Source: an uncultured Bacilli bacterium (GTDB lineage Bacteria > Bacillota_I > Bacilli_A > RF39 > UBA660). From it: a DNA stretch of 29,144 nt. A program made the translations under genes and the position numbers. Where the stretch lies: positions 1-29,144 of the forward strand of contig CALVRF010000005.1 in assembly GCA_944358495.1 (NCBI GenBank), given 5' to 3'. Shown here in pieces: positions 7,563 to 15,981 of the stretch (the first letter of the stretch is position 1; each line of letters begins with the position of its first letter). A model generated the notes under the pieces. It did not search any database. It saw only the letters and a program-made list of their open reading frames with translations, and was not told the DNA's origin.

Positions 7563-8582
7563 TTAGATTATTTTATACGGATTGCTCTCGGTTCCATCAC
7601 CCATTAATTTGATATTGGATTTTAGAAAAACCACAGGCCTTACTAAGTATGAACTTGATATGGCATAGCTACCACTAACTCCACCTTGAATTAACCCATC
7701 GGTCTCATGAGTAAAGTAAGCGCTTACCGTTCTAATTCCTGATGTAGGATATGTGATGTTGGTACCACCATATGAATTAATAGTCCATGTTTCGTATTTA
7801 TTTTCGTCTAAATAATTACCATTTTCCAATGTACAAGGTGCACTAGCACTACGGGATAAGGAAATTGTTATACAATTACTGTTGGTGCTGGCCTTTAAAA
7901 AATCTGTGGTATTCATTAGGCCTATTTTTCCATTCCAAGTTCGGCTTTTTTCTAACTCATATTCCTCATTAATTGGTGAATCATTACCAGCGGTTGGTCC
8001 GGTATAAAAAATATGGCTTATGATATATTCTTTATCTTCACCAAGGCTATTATAATAATCATTATTTAAGTAAGTATTTAAAGAGGCATCTTGCGTTACT
8101 GTTCCGCTATAATTACCGTTAATAAAATTTCCACTAACAGCCGCCCAAGCATTACATCCATTATAATATCCAGAACTAATTTGGCAATAAGTATTGTTGG
8201 AATTATTTCTTCCGTTCTCACTACTATTGGTATCCCATGGAATAACTCCAATACTTTCTTTTTTAATTATTTTTAAAGTGTCATCAGGTTCAATGGCAAT
8301 TATTCGCCAAAGTTCACCATTAAATTCAATATAATTATTAGGATTTTGGCCACGATAAATATATCTATTATTTTCATAAGTATCAATATATAATCCATCA
8401 CCAGAACTTACTATATTCTTTTCTAATTGCCAGGCTGCATTATAATCTTTAATATTGCCTTTAGCGGTTATATTTAAATTAGTTTGAAAAGCAGCATAAC
8501 CAATTGTCATAACTAATAATAGACAAAGGGTTATACCAACAAATATTTTAGTATTTCGTTTATTTCTTCTTCGTCTTCGCAT
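7563..8582 (-). CDS. Surface protein with GYAAF-type leader, unknown family
   Basis: A 339-residue protein. The very basic start (MRRRRRNKRNTK) and a hydrophobic segment (about 12-32) end in GYAAF, a signal or anchor type frequent in surface proteins of gut Firmicutes. The body has an NNYIEFNGELWRIIAIE block (about 82-98), then Asn/Ser/Gly-rich sequence, and ends with LVRPVVFLKSNIKLMGDGT, a C-terminal motif of this surface family. Four cysteines occur in the outer part. It has its own strong promoter, which overlaps a palindrome next to a divergent XRE regulator. A truncated paralogue lies at 22449-23225. Function is unknown; adhesion or surface display is a guess. Confidence 0.75.
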   Translation of the reverse strand: MRRRRRNKRNTKIFVGITLCLLLVMTIGYAAFQTNLNITAKGNIKDYNAAWQLEKNIVSSGDGLYIDTYENNRYIYRGQNPNNYIEFNGELWRIIAIEPDDTLKIIKKESIGVIPWDTNSSENGRNNSNNTYCQISSGYYNGCNAWAAVSGNFINGNYSGTVTQDASLNTYLNNDYYNSLGEDKEYIISHIFYTGPTAGNDSPINEEYELEKSRTWNGKIGLMNTTDFLKASTNSNCITISLSRSASAPCTLENGNYLDENKYETWTINSYGGTNITYPTSGIRTVSAYFTHETDGLIQGGVSGSYAISSSYLVRPVVFLKSNIKLMGDGTESNPYKII

Positions 8583-8616
8583 AGTGATATTCTCCTACAT
8601 TTATTATTATGTTTAT

Positions 8617-8645
8617 ATTTTACATCTATTTGGACGTTGTGTCAA
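8617..8645 (-). promoter_or_regulatory. SigA promoter of the surface protein
   Basis: On the minus strand TTGACA (8640-8645) and TAAAAT (8617-8622) are separated by exactly 17 bases, about 35-40 bases before the start codon. Confidence 0.8.
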
Positions 8646-8649
8646 CACA
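8636..8649. promoter_or_regulatory. Palindrome over the -35 box, candidate operator
   Basis: TGTGTCAACACA (8638-8649) is an inverted repeat with TGTGT/ACACA arms. It overlaps the whole -35 box of the surface gene and lies 40 bases upstream of the divergent XRE regulator. Its position suggests repression by that regulator; binding is inferred. Confidence 0.45.
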
Positions 8650-8688
8650 TCCTTTTGCATGTATGAGAAAATCGATTTAGGTGATTTT

Positions 8689-8907
8689 ATGAATGTTCAT
8701 AGGCTTAAAGATTTACGGGAAGACCACGATTTGACCCAAGCTGAGGTGGCGAAGCTTTTAAAAACGACGCAACAACAATATTCTAAATATGAATTAGGAA
8801 TTAGACTTATTCCAATCGATAAATTATGTTTGTTAGCTGATTATTATCAAACATCAACAGATTATATTTTGGGTAGAACAAACATAAAAAATGTATATAA
8901 AAAATAG
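8689..8907 (+). CDS. Small XRE-family transcriptional regulator
   Basis: A 72-residue protein that is almost entirely one helix-turn-helix domain of the Cro/C1 (XRE) type: LKDLREDHDLTQAEVAKLL, then TTQQQYSKYELGIRLI with the recognition helix, and a tail LADYYQTSTDYILGRT typical of SinR/Xre-like regulators. There is no extra ligand or protease domain. The ATG at 8689 follows AGGTGA; the longer in-frame extension back to 8584 would overlap the divergent promoter and is rejected. It most likely controls the divergent surface gene and itself. Confidence 0.88.
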   Translation: MNVHRLKDLREDHDLTQAEVAKLLKTTQQQYSKYELGIRLIPIDKLCLLADYYQTSTDYILGRTNIKNVYKK

Positions 8908-8935
8908 AAGTTTTTTTGCTTCTATTCTTTTTTTT
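8903..8935. terminator. Bidirectional terminator
   Basis: AATAGAAG/CTTCTATT stem (8903-8910 with 8919-8926), T-rich loop, then a T run on the plus strand and an A/T run on the minus strand. It serves the XRE gene and the convergent bactofilin-like gene. Confidence 0.8.
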
Positions 8936-10001
8936 GTTTAATAATGTCGACAATAAGACCTAGACCAATTAAAGTAGTTAGAATCGATACTAAAGTTCTA
9001 ACTCCTGGAATTAGACTTAGAATAAATAAGATAAATAAACCGATAAGTCCTAGTGCTAACATATTAATGTCTTTGTTGAATACTTTTTGCCATATTTTAT
9101 ACCCCAATAAATAGGCAGTAAAAATTGTAGTTAAGTAAATAGCAATACCATATAACAAAATCATAATAATACCTAATGGGATACCAATCATTAAACAACA
9201 TAATAATACTACAATGACCGGAATTAAAATAATAGCTACTAAACCTTTAGTAAACACTTCGATAACTTCACCGAGTTCCATTTTTTCAAATTTATCATTA
9301 ATTTTATTAAATACTTTTGGAAACAACAAACTAATAACGGCAAATACAACAATTAATGAAAGGAAAGACCAAATTTTAGCGGATACAGTTGCGAAGAAGT
9401 TCTCATCATCTTCATTTTGAATAGGTTCAGTTTTAATGATATTGCCAATAGTAGCACCATCTTCGGCTTTATAAACAGCATCTTCTGGATAAGATAAATT
9501 ACCTTCGATGACAGTATTTTTACTGACAGTTATATTAGTTCCATAAATTTTAACATTGCCTTTTATTGTAACATCTTGAAAAGTAACTTTGGAAGCATAG
9601 ATACTGATATTGCGATTAATTTCACCATTAATCTCAACGTCAGAGGCCACAATTACGGCATCTCTTTGTAATCTAGAATTTTTATCGAAAGTGACAATAT
9701 TACCAGCCAAAAATAAGTCATTATTAATTGTTCCATTAATATTGACAGAGTTGCCGACAATCATACCGTAATCACTAGTACCATCGAAAGTTACTTTATT
9801 ACCAGCGACGAGTGAAATTCCATTAACTTTACCATTAAGTTCTACGCTGTCACCAGCAGTAGCCACAGAAGAATTATAGGTGTCTTCTAACACCACATCG
9901 TTATCAACTGTCGCTATAAAATGGTCAATTTCTTTAGCCTCTACTGGAAATGTGACCAAAAATAAAACTGCCACTAATAAAAATATTTTTATCTTTTTCA
10001 T
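8922..10001 (-). CDS. Bactofilin-like beta-helix membrane protein
   Basis: A 359-residue protein with a signal peptide (about 1-22, cleavage after VEA), then a repetitive region (about 45-180). Short strands alternate with Asn/Gly turns (for example VELNGKVNGISLVAGNKVTFDG), the pattern of a right-handed beta-helix of the polymer-forming bactofilin type. The C-terminal half has four or more membrane segments (about 207-227, 250-290, 315-355). In contrast to true bactofilins the helix would be extracytoplasmic. Function is unknown; similar proteins occur widely in Firmicutes. GGTGA precedes the start. Confidence 0.8.
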   Translation of the reverse strand: MKKIKIFLLVAVLFLVTFPVEAKEIDHFIATVDNDVVLEDTYNSSVATAGDSVELNGKVNGISLVAGNKVTFDGTSDYGMIVGNSVNINGTINNDLFLAGNIVTFDKNSRLQRDAVIVASDVEINGEINRNISIYASKVTFQDVTIKGNVKIYGTNITVSKNTVIEGNLSYPEDAVYKAEDGATIGNIIKTEPIQNEDDENFFATVSAKIWSFLSLIVVFAVISLLFPKVFNKINDKFEKMELGEVIEVFTKGLVAIILIPVIVVLLCCLMIGIPLGIIMILLYGIAIYLTTIFTAYLLGYKIWQKVFNKDINMLALGLIGLFILFILSLIPGVRTLVSILTTLIGLGLIVDIIKQKKE

Positions 10002-10018
10002 TTTATCACCTTATTTAA

Positions 10019-10047
10019 ATACTAACATATTTGGATTTTTTTGTAAA
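10019..10047 (-). promoter_or_regulatory. Promoter of the bactofilin-like gene
   Basis: On the minus strand TTTACA (10042-10047) is followed after 17 bases by TAGTAT (10019-10024), about 18 bases before the start codon. Confidence 0.6.
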
Positions 10048-10089
10048 TATTTTCGCCCTTTTTCTACATAATAATAACGAGGTGAAAAC

Positions 10090-10593
10090 ATGATTTTACT
10101 TTGTCTAAAAATATTTTTTGCTAGAATATTAGATGTTTCTTTAGGGACTTTTAGAACCATTGTTTTAATAAAAGGTCGAAATCTTTTAGCTGGTTTTATT
10201 GGCTTCTTTGAAGTTTTGGTATGGTTTGTCATTGTCCAAGAGGCTTTAAGCACTGATTATACTAGTATTTGGATTGCTATTTTTTACTCTTTGGGCTTTG
10301 CAGCCGGTACTATTATTGGGGCTTATGTCACTAATTACTTTATCAAAACGCCAATTACGATGCAAATTATTACAACTAGTGACGAAATGGCAGATTTTTT
10401 AAGAAATAAGGGTTTTGGCGTTTCGGTAGTTGAAGCTAAAGGTAAAGATGGAATTAAAAACATGCTTATTCTAGAAACAACGGACAAGCATTACAAAAAG
10501 CTACTTAGTTTAATTCGGGTTATTGATGAGAAAGCATTTATTGTGGTCGATGAGAAAAAATATGTTCACAATGGTTTTTTTCTTCACAAATAA
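10090..10593 (+). CDS. DUF5698/DUF2179 (UPF0316) membrane protein
   Basis: A 167-residue protein with three N-terminal membrane segments (about 2-22, 34-52, 60-84; the DUF5698 part with DVSLGTFRTI) and a cytoplasmic DUF2179 domain (about 90-165). The latter has the strand-helix pattern MQIITTSDEMADFLRNKGFG and VIDEKAFIVVDE. DUF2179 resembles small ligand-sensing domains, but no ligand is established. B. subtilis YebE is in this family. GAGGTG precedes the ATG at 10090. It is divergent from the bactofilin-like gene. Confidence 0.88.
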   Translation: MILLCLKIFFARILDVSLGTFRTIVLIKGRNLLAGFIGFFEVLVWFVIVQEALSTDYTSIWIAIFYSLGFAAGTIIGAYVTNYFIKTPITMQIITTSDEMADFLRNKGFGVSVVEAKGKDGIKNMLILETTDKHYKKLLSLIRVIDEKAFIVVDEKKYVHNGFFLHK

Positions 10594-10612
10594 AAACTGC
10601 TTTTTAGCAGTT
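10593..10612. terminator. Terminator shared by convergent genes
   Basis: AACTGC/GCAGTT stem (10595-10600 with 10607-10612), loop TTTTTA. On the minus strand it is followed by TTTTATT. The stop of the minus-strand lipoprotein lies inside the stem. Confidence 0.7.
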
Positions 10613-11204
10613 AATAGGTAATAGCTTGATAATTATTGGGTAAATCAAATTTTGTATCATCTATTTTATTATTGATGCTTATAAATTCTACAGTGTTTTC
10701 TTCTAAAGCGGTTTTATTTTCGATATATTTTAATTCATTACCTTTGAAATAATAGGTAGTGGTCCCACCGTCATAATCATATTCTTCAAAGGTATATCTC
10801 GTTAGTCCATGCCATTTTGTACCGGTTTTATAACTTTGGGTTTTTAATACTTCCATGTCGGCGGGCAAATAACCAAGACCATAATTATCTAAAAGGGTAA
10901 TTGGCTCTTCAGTGTAAGTTTTAGTAGCTTTACTGATAGTATATTTTATGCTATTTTTTTCAATTACTTCCGTAATGCCACTTTGGGTTTTTAAACGATA
11001 ATAATTTCTATCTTGGTCATTAATAATTGTTATATCAGTTTCATCATTTTTTAATTTTAATGTGTAAATTTCAGGGTTATAATCCGCATTTATAAAAAAC
11101 TGATAAGTTTTAGAGTCACCATTAGGATTCATAACAGTTATTACTTTACTATCACAACCAGTAAGTAAAAGGGCAAACGCTAAAAGAAAAAAGATTTTTT
11201 TCAA
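10611..11204 (-). CDS. Lipoprotein, beta-rich, unknown
   Basis: A 197-residue protein with a lipobox (LTGC, Cys 16) and a beta-rich body with many Tyr and Thr and repeated short strands (YTLKLKNDETDITII, NYYRLKTQSGITEVI). It resembles LolA/GerS-type lipid-binding lipoproteins in outline, like the truncated gene at 42-347. The start is TTG with AGGTGA three bases upstream. It begins 8 bases after the polyprenyl synthase gene, so the two form an operon; a link to isoprenoid lipid handling is possible but not shown. Confidence 0.75.
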   Translation of the reverse strand: MKKIFFLLAFALLLTGCDSKVITVMNPNGDSKTYQFFINADYNPEIYTLKLKNDETDITIINDQDRNYYRLKTQSGITEVIEKNSIKYTISKATKTYTEEPITLLDNYGLGYLPADMEVLKTQSYKTGTKWHGLTRYTFEEYDYDGGTTTYYFKGNELKYIENKTALEENTVEFISINNKIDDTKFDLPNNYQAITY

Positions 11205-11212
11205 ACTATCAC

Positions 11213-12457
11213 CTACTTTTCTCGATTTTTTAAATAAGTTATAAATCCGGCTAATAAAGATTTATATTTATCACTAATAAACTGAATTTGTGATAATTTT
11301 TGCTGACTATTTTTAAATAATTCACTCATTTTGGTTTCGGCATATTGTTTGGCACCAGAATTAATAAAAATTTCTTTGACTTTTTCATTTTTTTGACTAT
11401 TCATTTCTGTACCATAATATTTTAGTAGTTCATTTTTATATTCAGTAGTCATGGTATAAGCATAAAGTATGGTTTGTTTATATTCCTCGATATCAGAATT
11501 GGTTGATTTACCTATGTTTTCTTCATTGCCATATATACCTAATAAATCATCCTTAATTTGAAAAGCTACACCTAAGTCTAAAAGAATATTTTCCATAACT
11601 TTAATATTTTCTTCTTTTTCACCATTTAAGATAAGCCCTAAACAAAATGGTCCAATTACCGAATACCAAGCTGTTTTCAATTGATAAATTTGAAAAATTT
11701 TTACTTCTAAATTTGGGTCTTTCATAAAATATTCTTCTTTAAATGGTAAAATAATATCAAGCATTTCACCTTTACAAGTTTTAATGATTATTTGGTTATA
11801 ATAAGATAAGATTTGAGCAAGATGAGGATTATCTTGATAAGCAGTTGTGATTATTTCATTTGCAATATAAAAACCTAAATCCCCAATGCAAAGCCCCATG
11901 GAATTAGCAAAGTTATGCTTTTTCATTAGAAAATTTTGATTAGTGGTCTTTGGATTATGGTATTTTTGATTATAAGACTCTGGAATAGTGCTTTGGCCTC
12001 TACGCATACTAGCATTATCAATAATGTCATCATGGATTAAAATTGAGGTCTGAAAAAGTTCAAAAGCGACAGCAAGAGGTAAATAGGATTGGTCTTGAGC
12101 CTTACCAGAAAGATAACCTAAAGCAATTAAAGAGGCTCTTAAGGATTTCCCACCACTGTTAACCCGAATTAGTTCATTTAAAGCCTCTTGAAGTTCTAGG
12201 CTATTTTCTTTTAAATACTTGATATTATAATATTTATTGGCTTGTTCGATTTGCATTTTAATTTGCTTAGAAAATGTTAAAAATTGACATAAATTTTGAA
12301 TTTCTGATTTAGTAATATTGGTTAAATCACTATTAATATTAATATTTGGCATATCATTATTACAAAACCACTCAATAAAAGGAGAAATGCCATGAAAAAC
12401 TAATGTTTTTTTATCTTTTTGAGGTGTTTTAGAAAATAAAACTTTGACAGTATGCAT
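11213..12457 (-). CDS. Polyprenyl diphosphate synthase (trans-prenyltransferase)
   Basis: A 414-residue all-helical enzyme that condenses isopentenyl diphosphate with allylic diphosphates. It has the dimer and substrate motif GGKSLRASL (102-110), the first Asp-rich motif IHDDIIDNASMRR (141-153), and the second as QIKDDLLGIYGNEENIGKS (300-318), close to the DDLLG form of geranylgeranyl and longer-chain synthases. Catalytic Lys-Thr is at 261-262. The product length cannot be read from sequence. It carries about 70 extra residues before the usual start. AAGGAGG precedes the ATG at 12457. Confidence 0.88.
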   Translation of the reverse strand: MHTVKVLFSKTPQKDKKTLVFHGISPFIEWFCNNDMPNININSDLTNITKSEIQNLCQFLTFSKQIKMQIEQANKYYNIKYLKENSLELQEALNELIRVNSGGKSLRASLIALGYLSGKAQDQSYLPLAVAFELFQTSILIHDDIIDNASMRRGQSTIPESYNQKYHNPKTTNQNFLMKKHNFANSMGLCIGDLGFYIANEIITTAYQDNPHLAQILSYYNQIIIKTCKGEMLDIILPFKEEYFMKDPNLEVKIFQIYQLKTAWYSVIGPFCLGLILNGEKEENIKVMENILLDLGVAFQIKDDLLGIYGNEENIGKSTNSDIEEYKQTILYAYTMTTEYKNELLKYYGTEMNSQKNEKVKEIFINSGAKQYAETKMSELFKNSQQKLSQIQFISDKYKSLLAGFITYLKNREK

Positions 12458-12846
12458 CTTTAACCTCCTTACTAGTATTCATTATACCATAAATATGATT
12501 ATATAAGAACAAAAGCAAAACAAATTTTATCTAAGCTTATTTAACTTTACTCTAATCCTTTCATTCTTTTTATATTTATTTTTATATGGTTTTCGATTTT
12601 TGCATTATAATTCATATTTTGTTGCAAAATCTAATCAAATAATATTTTGGGGATTAAAGATAGTTCTTATTACTGTCTCTTCTATTAAGGAACTTACATA
12701 ATATTTTAAAGCTTATCTTTTAATATTGCCAATTATATTCTCCTTATTATGATATTCTCTTAATTTGACTTTTTTTAATTTTGCGGCAGTTATTATGTTA
12801 TAAAATTTTTGTTTTTTTACAAAGCAAAGCCCTAAAAAAAGCTTAT
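12458..12846. other. Gene-free AT-rich spacer
   Basis: A stretch of 389 bases without a credible reading frame. Near its left end, on the minus strand, GTATAAT (about 12481-12487) can serve as -10 for the polyprenyl synthase gene. Its right end is the terminator of the 609-residue gene. A weak AAGGAG site with a 9-codon TTG frame occurs on the minus strand. The middle may be gene remains, but no family was recognised. Confidence 0.5.
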
Positions 12847-12867
12847 TTAATAATTTTTATAAGCTTT
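12833..12867 (-). terminator. Terminator of the 609-residue gene
   Basis: AAAGCTTAT/ATAAGCTTT stem (12838-12846 with 12859-12867), 12-base loop, then a T tract on the minus strand. The upstream arm contains the codons of the last residues (KAY). Confidence 0.75.
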
Positions 12868-14676
12868 AAGTAATTGACGCCTTAATTTTTTAGTTACTTT
12901 TGGTTTTATTTTAAGAATTTCAGAACTCTGTTTTGTTGCGTTTTCAAAGTCTGATAAAAGGTCATATGAATGTTCATCACTAATATTTGCAAAGATATTT
13001 TGTAGTTGATATAATTTAAATTTAAAGTAAGCATCTATATGAGCTCTGCTTTCCCATTCGCTAGGAATATCCAAACTGATAATCGGTAATTCATCTAAAA
13101 TGGATTGAGCAAGGTTATACAATACAATATCCTTATCGTAAGCATATTCCATTTCTTTATATCCAGTTAATTGAGCCGATAAAGGATTATCAATAAGTAA
13201 TAACATAGAGGGCTGTCCACTAGCAGCAATAAAATCTTTGGTTAAGTTTTCTTCGGCAAAAAATTCTTCATATAATATTTGTTTGGAAATTTGTTTGATT
13301 TTATCGTTTGGTAAATTATCAATGAAATGGCTAAATTGAGCAATAGTTTGTAACATATGATTTTGAATAATTCGATTATAACTTTTTAAAGGGATGGCCG
13401 GCTCTTGCACAAAACCAAAAACATCAGGAATAATGGTTGTTAGTCTACTAGTAATTAAAGATGCTGTTCGAGGATTCTCTTGGTATTTAGCTAAACGGAA
13501 ATATAGTAAATCTTCTATTAGTTTATATAAGGCTTCTAACTGCCTTTCTGACTTGTTGATAACTAGTTTATTAGCCAGTTTTTCTTCAAAAACAATATAA
13601 TGTTCAAGTTTGGCTAACAAATCATTTATTCGGACATGATCCGTATGGAAATTCAAATGCGAAAATTCCATAAATATATCAAAGATATGTTCTTCTATAT
13701 TAATAAGACTAACTAAAGTATCAAAGGCTTCGTAATCAATAGATTCACATGGCTCATTTTTCTCATGGATAATCTTTATATCATCTCTTGTTTTTAAATG
13801 GAAAGTTAAAATTTGCTTTACTCTTTGCAAAACTTCCGGATTCATATCTTTTTCAGTCTCATAATAGTCAATTAAATCAATTAAGTCATTAAATCTCGTT
13901 GATTCAAGGTTCCCCAAAAAGAAATCCAGTTTTCTAAAACTGTCTTCATATTCAGCCTGGTCTTCTTCAGTAAGAGAATCAACATCATTTTCATAAACAA
14001 GTTGATAAATCAAACTTTGGGCATATTGAAATAATACTTGTTGCTGAAATTCTTGAAATTGGTCTAATGATAAATTTAATGATTTAGCTAGGTCGTCATC
14101 ACTTAGAATTAATAAATTTTCAGGATTATATTTTACTAAGTGCATTTCATCACCAATCGTTTTTATTAAAAAAGCATGCTCAAATTGCCTACGTTTGAGA
14201 TCTTCCCTTTTTCTTACATCAGTTTCTTGAGTAAGTTTATTTTGTAAATAAATTATGTATTTTCTAAATAGCTGATTAACTATTGAATTTTCAACTATTT
14301 GCGGCATGTCATCATCAATGCCAAAAAATTTTTCATAAAATTGATTAATTTTAGACGTTAATTCGTCATTTATGCGGTCAGCAATTTTAACTTCTTTATA
14401 ATCCTGATTACTAAGCGCTAAAGCGCTGTATGTTGTCAAACGCAAACTAACATTCTCTGTAGCGTCGATATGTTTACCTAGTTCATCTAGTAATTGCTGC
14501 TCTTTGGATAAATGAATGGTTAGGCGATCTATAATTATTTGATATTCTTTGCTATTGCTTAAATTGGTATTTTCTAATTGTAATAATTCTTCTAGATCTT
14601 CATAGATCATGCGACCATAATATAATAAATTTGCAGTAATTACTTCTTCATTGATTTCTTTATGACTTTGTTTCAT
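12847..14676 (-). CDS. Large all-helical cytoplasmic protein, unknown
   Basis: A 609-residue protein without signal peptide or membrane segments. It is acidic in most of its length, with a basic tail (KPKVTKKLRRQLLKAYKN). The sequence is predicted almost wholly alpha-helical, rich in Leu, Glu, Asp, Gln and Asn, with heptad-like stretches suggesting helical repeats or coiled coils, for example around 25-75 and 340-400. No catalytic motif was recognised. It is followed by its own terminator and preceded 17 bases upstream by a DUF308-type membrane gene, with which it probably forms an operon. It may be lineage-restricted. Confidence 0.75.
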   Translation of the reverse strand: MKQSHKEINEEVITANLLYYGRMIYEDLEELLQLENTNLSNSKEYQIIIDRLTIHLSKEQQLLDELGKHIDATENVSLRLTTYSALALSNQDYKEVKIADRINDELTSKINQFYEKFFGIDDDMPQIVENSIVNQLFRKYIIYLQNKLTQETDVRKREDLKRRQFEHAFLIKTIGDEMHLVKYNPENLLILSDDDLAKSLNLSLDQFQEFQQQVLFQYAQSLIYQLVYENDVDSLTEEDQAEYEDSFRKLDFFLGNLESTRFNDLIDLIDYYETEKDMNPEVLQRVKQILTFHLKTRDDIKIIHEKNEPCESIDYEAFDTLVSLINIEEHIFDIFMEFSHLNFHTDHVRINDLLAKLEHYIVFEEKLANKLVINKSERQLEALYKLIEDLLYFRLAKYQENPRTASLITSRLTTIIPDVFGFVQEPAIPLKSYNRIIQNHMLQTIAQFSHFIDNLPNDKIKQISKQILYEEFFAEENLTKDFIAASGQPSMLLLIDNPLSAQLTGYKEMEYAYDKDIVLYNLAQSILDELPIISLDIPSEWESRAHIDAYFKFKLYQLQNIFANISDEHSYDLLSDFENATKQSSEILKIKPKVTKKLRRQLLKAYKNY

Positions 14677-14693
14677 ATATTTCCCTCACTTTA

Positions 14694-15218
14694 CTAATTA
14701 TTACTAGTTTTAGATATAAGCTTTAATACATCATTTATTAGTAAATACAGGGATAAACTAATAAAGTAAAAGCCGGAAAGTTTTATGTAAATTGTGGCAA
14801 GTTCAAATGGTGTCCACATTAAGAAAAGAATAAATGCTAAAGAAATAAAGGCATAAATTAAATATATTTTATCTTTTTGATTAGTATAATATTTTATTAA
14901 AAAGTTAATTCCAATAAATAGAGTATAAATAGAAATAAATGCTGGCAAACAAGATATAAAATCTTGATAATTAATAAGACTAAATAAAGCAAACCATAAA
15001 TTAGTACATCCCATAGTTAAGTTGATAAAGCTATTATCTTGGTATTCTTTAAGAGTAAAAAAATTAAATAAGCTAGCTAAGCCATTCAATAAAAACAAAA
15101 AGGCAATAGCGGTTTTTAATGAATATAAAACGTGACTACTAGCAAAGATGATAATAAAGCCTAGCAAAAATAAGATTAATGGTTGAATTAATAATAAAAG
15201 AAAATGTTTTTTTAACAT
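14694..15218 (-). CDS. DUF308-like six-segment membrane protein
   Basis: A 174-residue, very hydrophobic protein with six membrane segments arranged in pairs, in the style of the DUF308/HdeD family (compare 668-1216). It lacks the strict glycine motifs, so the family assignment is moderate. Its promoter is an extended -10 (TGATATAAT). The next gene begins 17 bases downstream, so it is co-transcribed with the 609-residue protein. Confidence 0.7.
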   Translation of the reverse strand: MLKKHFLLLLIQPLILFLLGFIIIFASSHVLYSLKTAIAFLFLLNGLASLFNFFTLKEYQDNSFINLTMGCTNLWFALFSLINYQDFISCLPAFISIYTLFIGINFLIKYYTNQKDKIYLIYAFISLAFILFLMWTPFELATIYIKLSGFYFISLSLYLLINDVLKLISKTSNN

Positions 15219-15240
15219 ACGTGTTCCCCCAATTAATTAT

Positions 15241-15249
15241 ATTATATCA
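15241..15249 (-). promoter_or_regulatory. Extended -10 promoter
   Basis: TGATATAAT on the minus strand, about 22 bases upstream of the DUF308-like start. It is the same extended -10 form as at cdaA. No good -35 box was seen. Confidence 0.5.
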
Positions 15250-15286
15250 CGAACTAAATATTTAAAGCTAGTTTTTTTGAATTTGG

Positions 15287-15316
15287 TTGCGAATATTACC
15301 ATCCGTGTGGTATAAT
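15287..15316 (+). promoter_or_regulatory. Promoter of the first dedA gene
   Basis: TTGCGA (15287-15292), 18 bases, then TATAAT (15311-15316) with TG at the extended -10 position. The ATG is 24 bases further. Confidence 0.7.
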
Positions 15317-15339
15317 GAAATGGCTTATAGGAGGATATT

Positions 15340-15975
15340 ATGGTTATTGTGGATTTTATATTACACTGTGATGAATATATTGGCCAATTTATTAATGAAT
15401 ATGGGGCTTTAGTATATTTAATTTTATTTTTAATTATTTTTTGTGAGACTGGTTTAGTGTTTTTACCATTTTTACCTGGCGATTCTTTAATTTTTGCAGC
15501 CGGAACATTTGCAGGTCTTGGTCAACTTAATTTCTTTTTTTTGCTGATGCTTTTAATTTTTGCAGCGGTATTGGGTGATACAATTAATTATGAAATTGGT
15601 AAACATTTTGGGCGGAGGCTTTTAAATAATAAAAAGTTTACAATTATTAAGAAGGAAAATTTGGATAAAGCGGATGCTTTAATTGCCAAATATGGAAGTG
15701 CAGCAGTGTTCATTGCTAGATTCATGCCAATTATTCGTACGATTGTTCCTTTCGTTGTCGGAATGGGGAAATTACAATATAAAAAATTTATTACTTTTAA
15801 TGCTTTAGGTGGAATTATTTGGGTATCTTTATTCTTGTCCCTTGGATTTTTCTTTGGTAACATTCCGGTAGTTGCGGATCATTTTAGTTTAATTATTATA
15901 GCGATTATCTTCTTATCCTTACTACCAATTATAATTGCATTTATTAAAGGCAAATTAAAAAAGAATCCTGGTTAA
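15340..15975 (+). CDS. DedA family membrane protein
   Basis: A 211-residue DedA/VTT (SNARE-associated) protein. Members of this family flip undecaprenyl phosphate or related lipids across the membrane. Seen: an N-terminal re-entrant region with FCETGLVFLPFLPGDSLIFAAG (about 34-55), the GDTINYEIGKHFG block (about 78-90), and the signature FIARFMPIIRTIVPFVVGMG (125-144) with its essential Arg and Pro, followed by three membrane segments. AGGAGG precedes the ATG. A second DedA gene lies at 23678-24301. Confidence 0.93.
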   Translation: MVIVDFILHCDEYIGQFINEYGALVYLILFLIIFCETGLVFLPFLPGDSLIFAAGTFAGLGQLNFFFLLMLLIFAAVLGDTINYEIGKHFGRRLLNNKKFTIIKKENLDKADALIAKYGSAAVFIARFMPIIRTIVPFVVGMGKLQYKKFITFNALGGIIWVSLFLSLGFFFGNIPVVADHFSLIIIAIIFLSLLPIIIAFIKGKLKKNPG

Positions 15976-15981
15976 GGATTC
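15957..15981 (-). terminator. Terminator of the minus gene, within dedA
   Basis: GAATCC/GGATTC stem (15963-15968 with 15976-15981), 7-base loop, six T on the minus strand (15957-15962). It serves the gene at 15982-16878 and lies inside the last codons of dedA. Confidence 0.8.
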
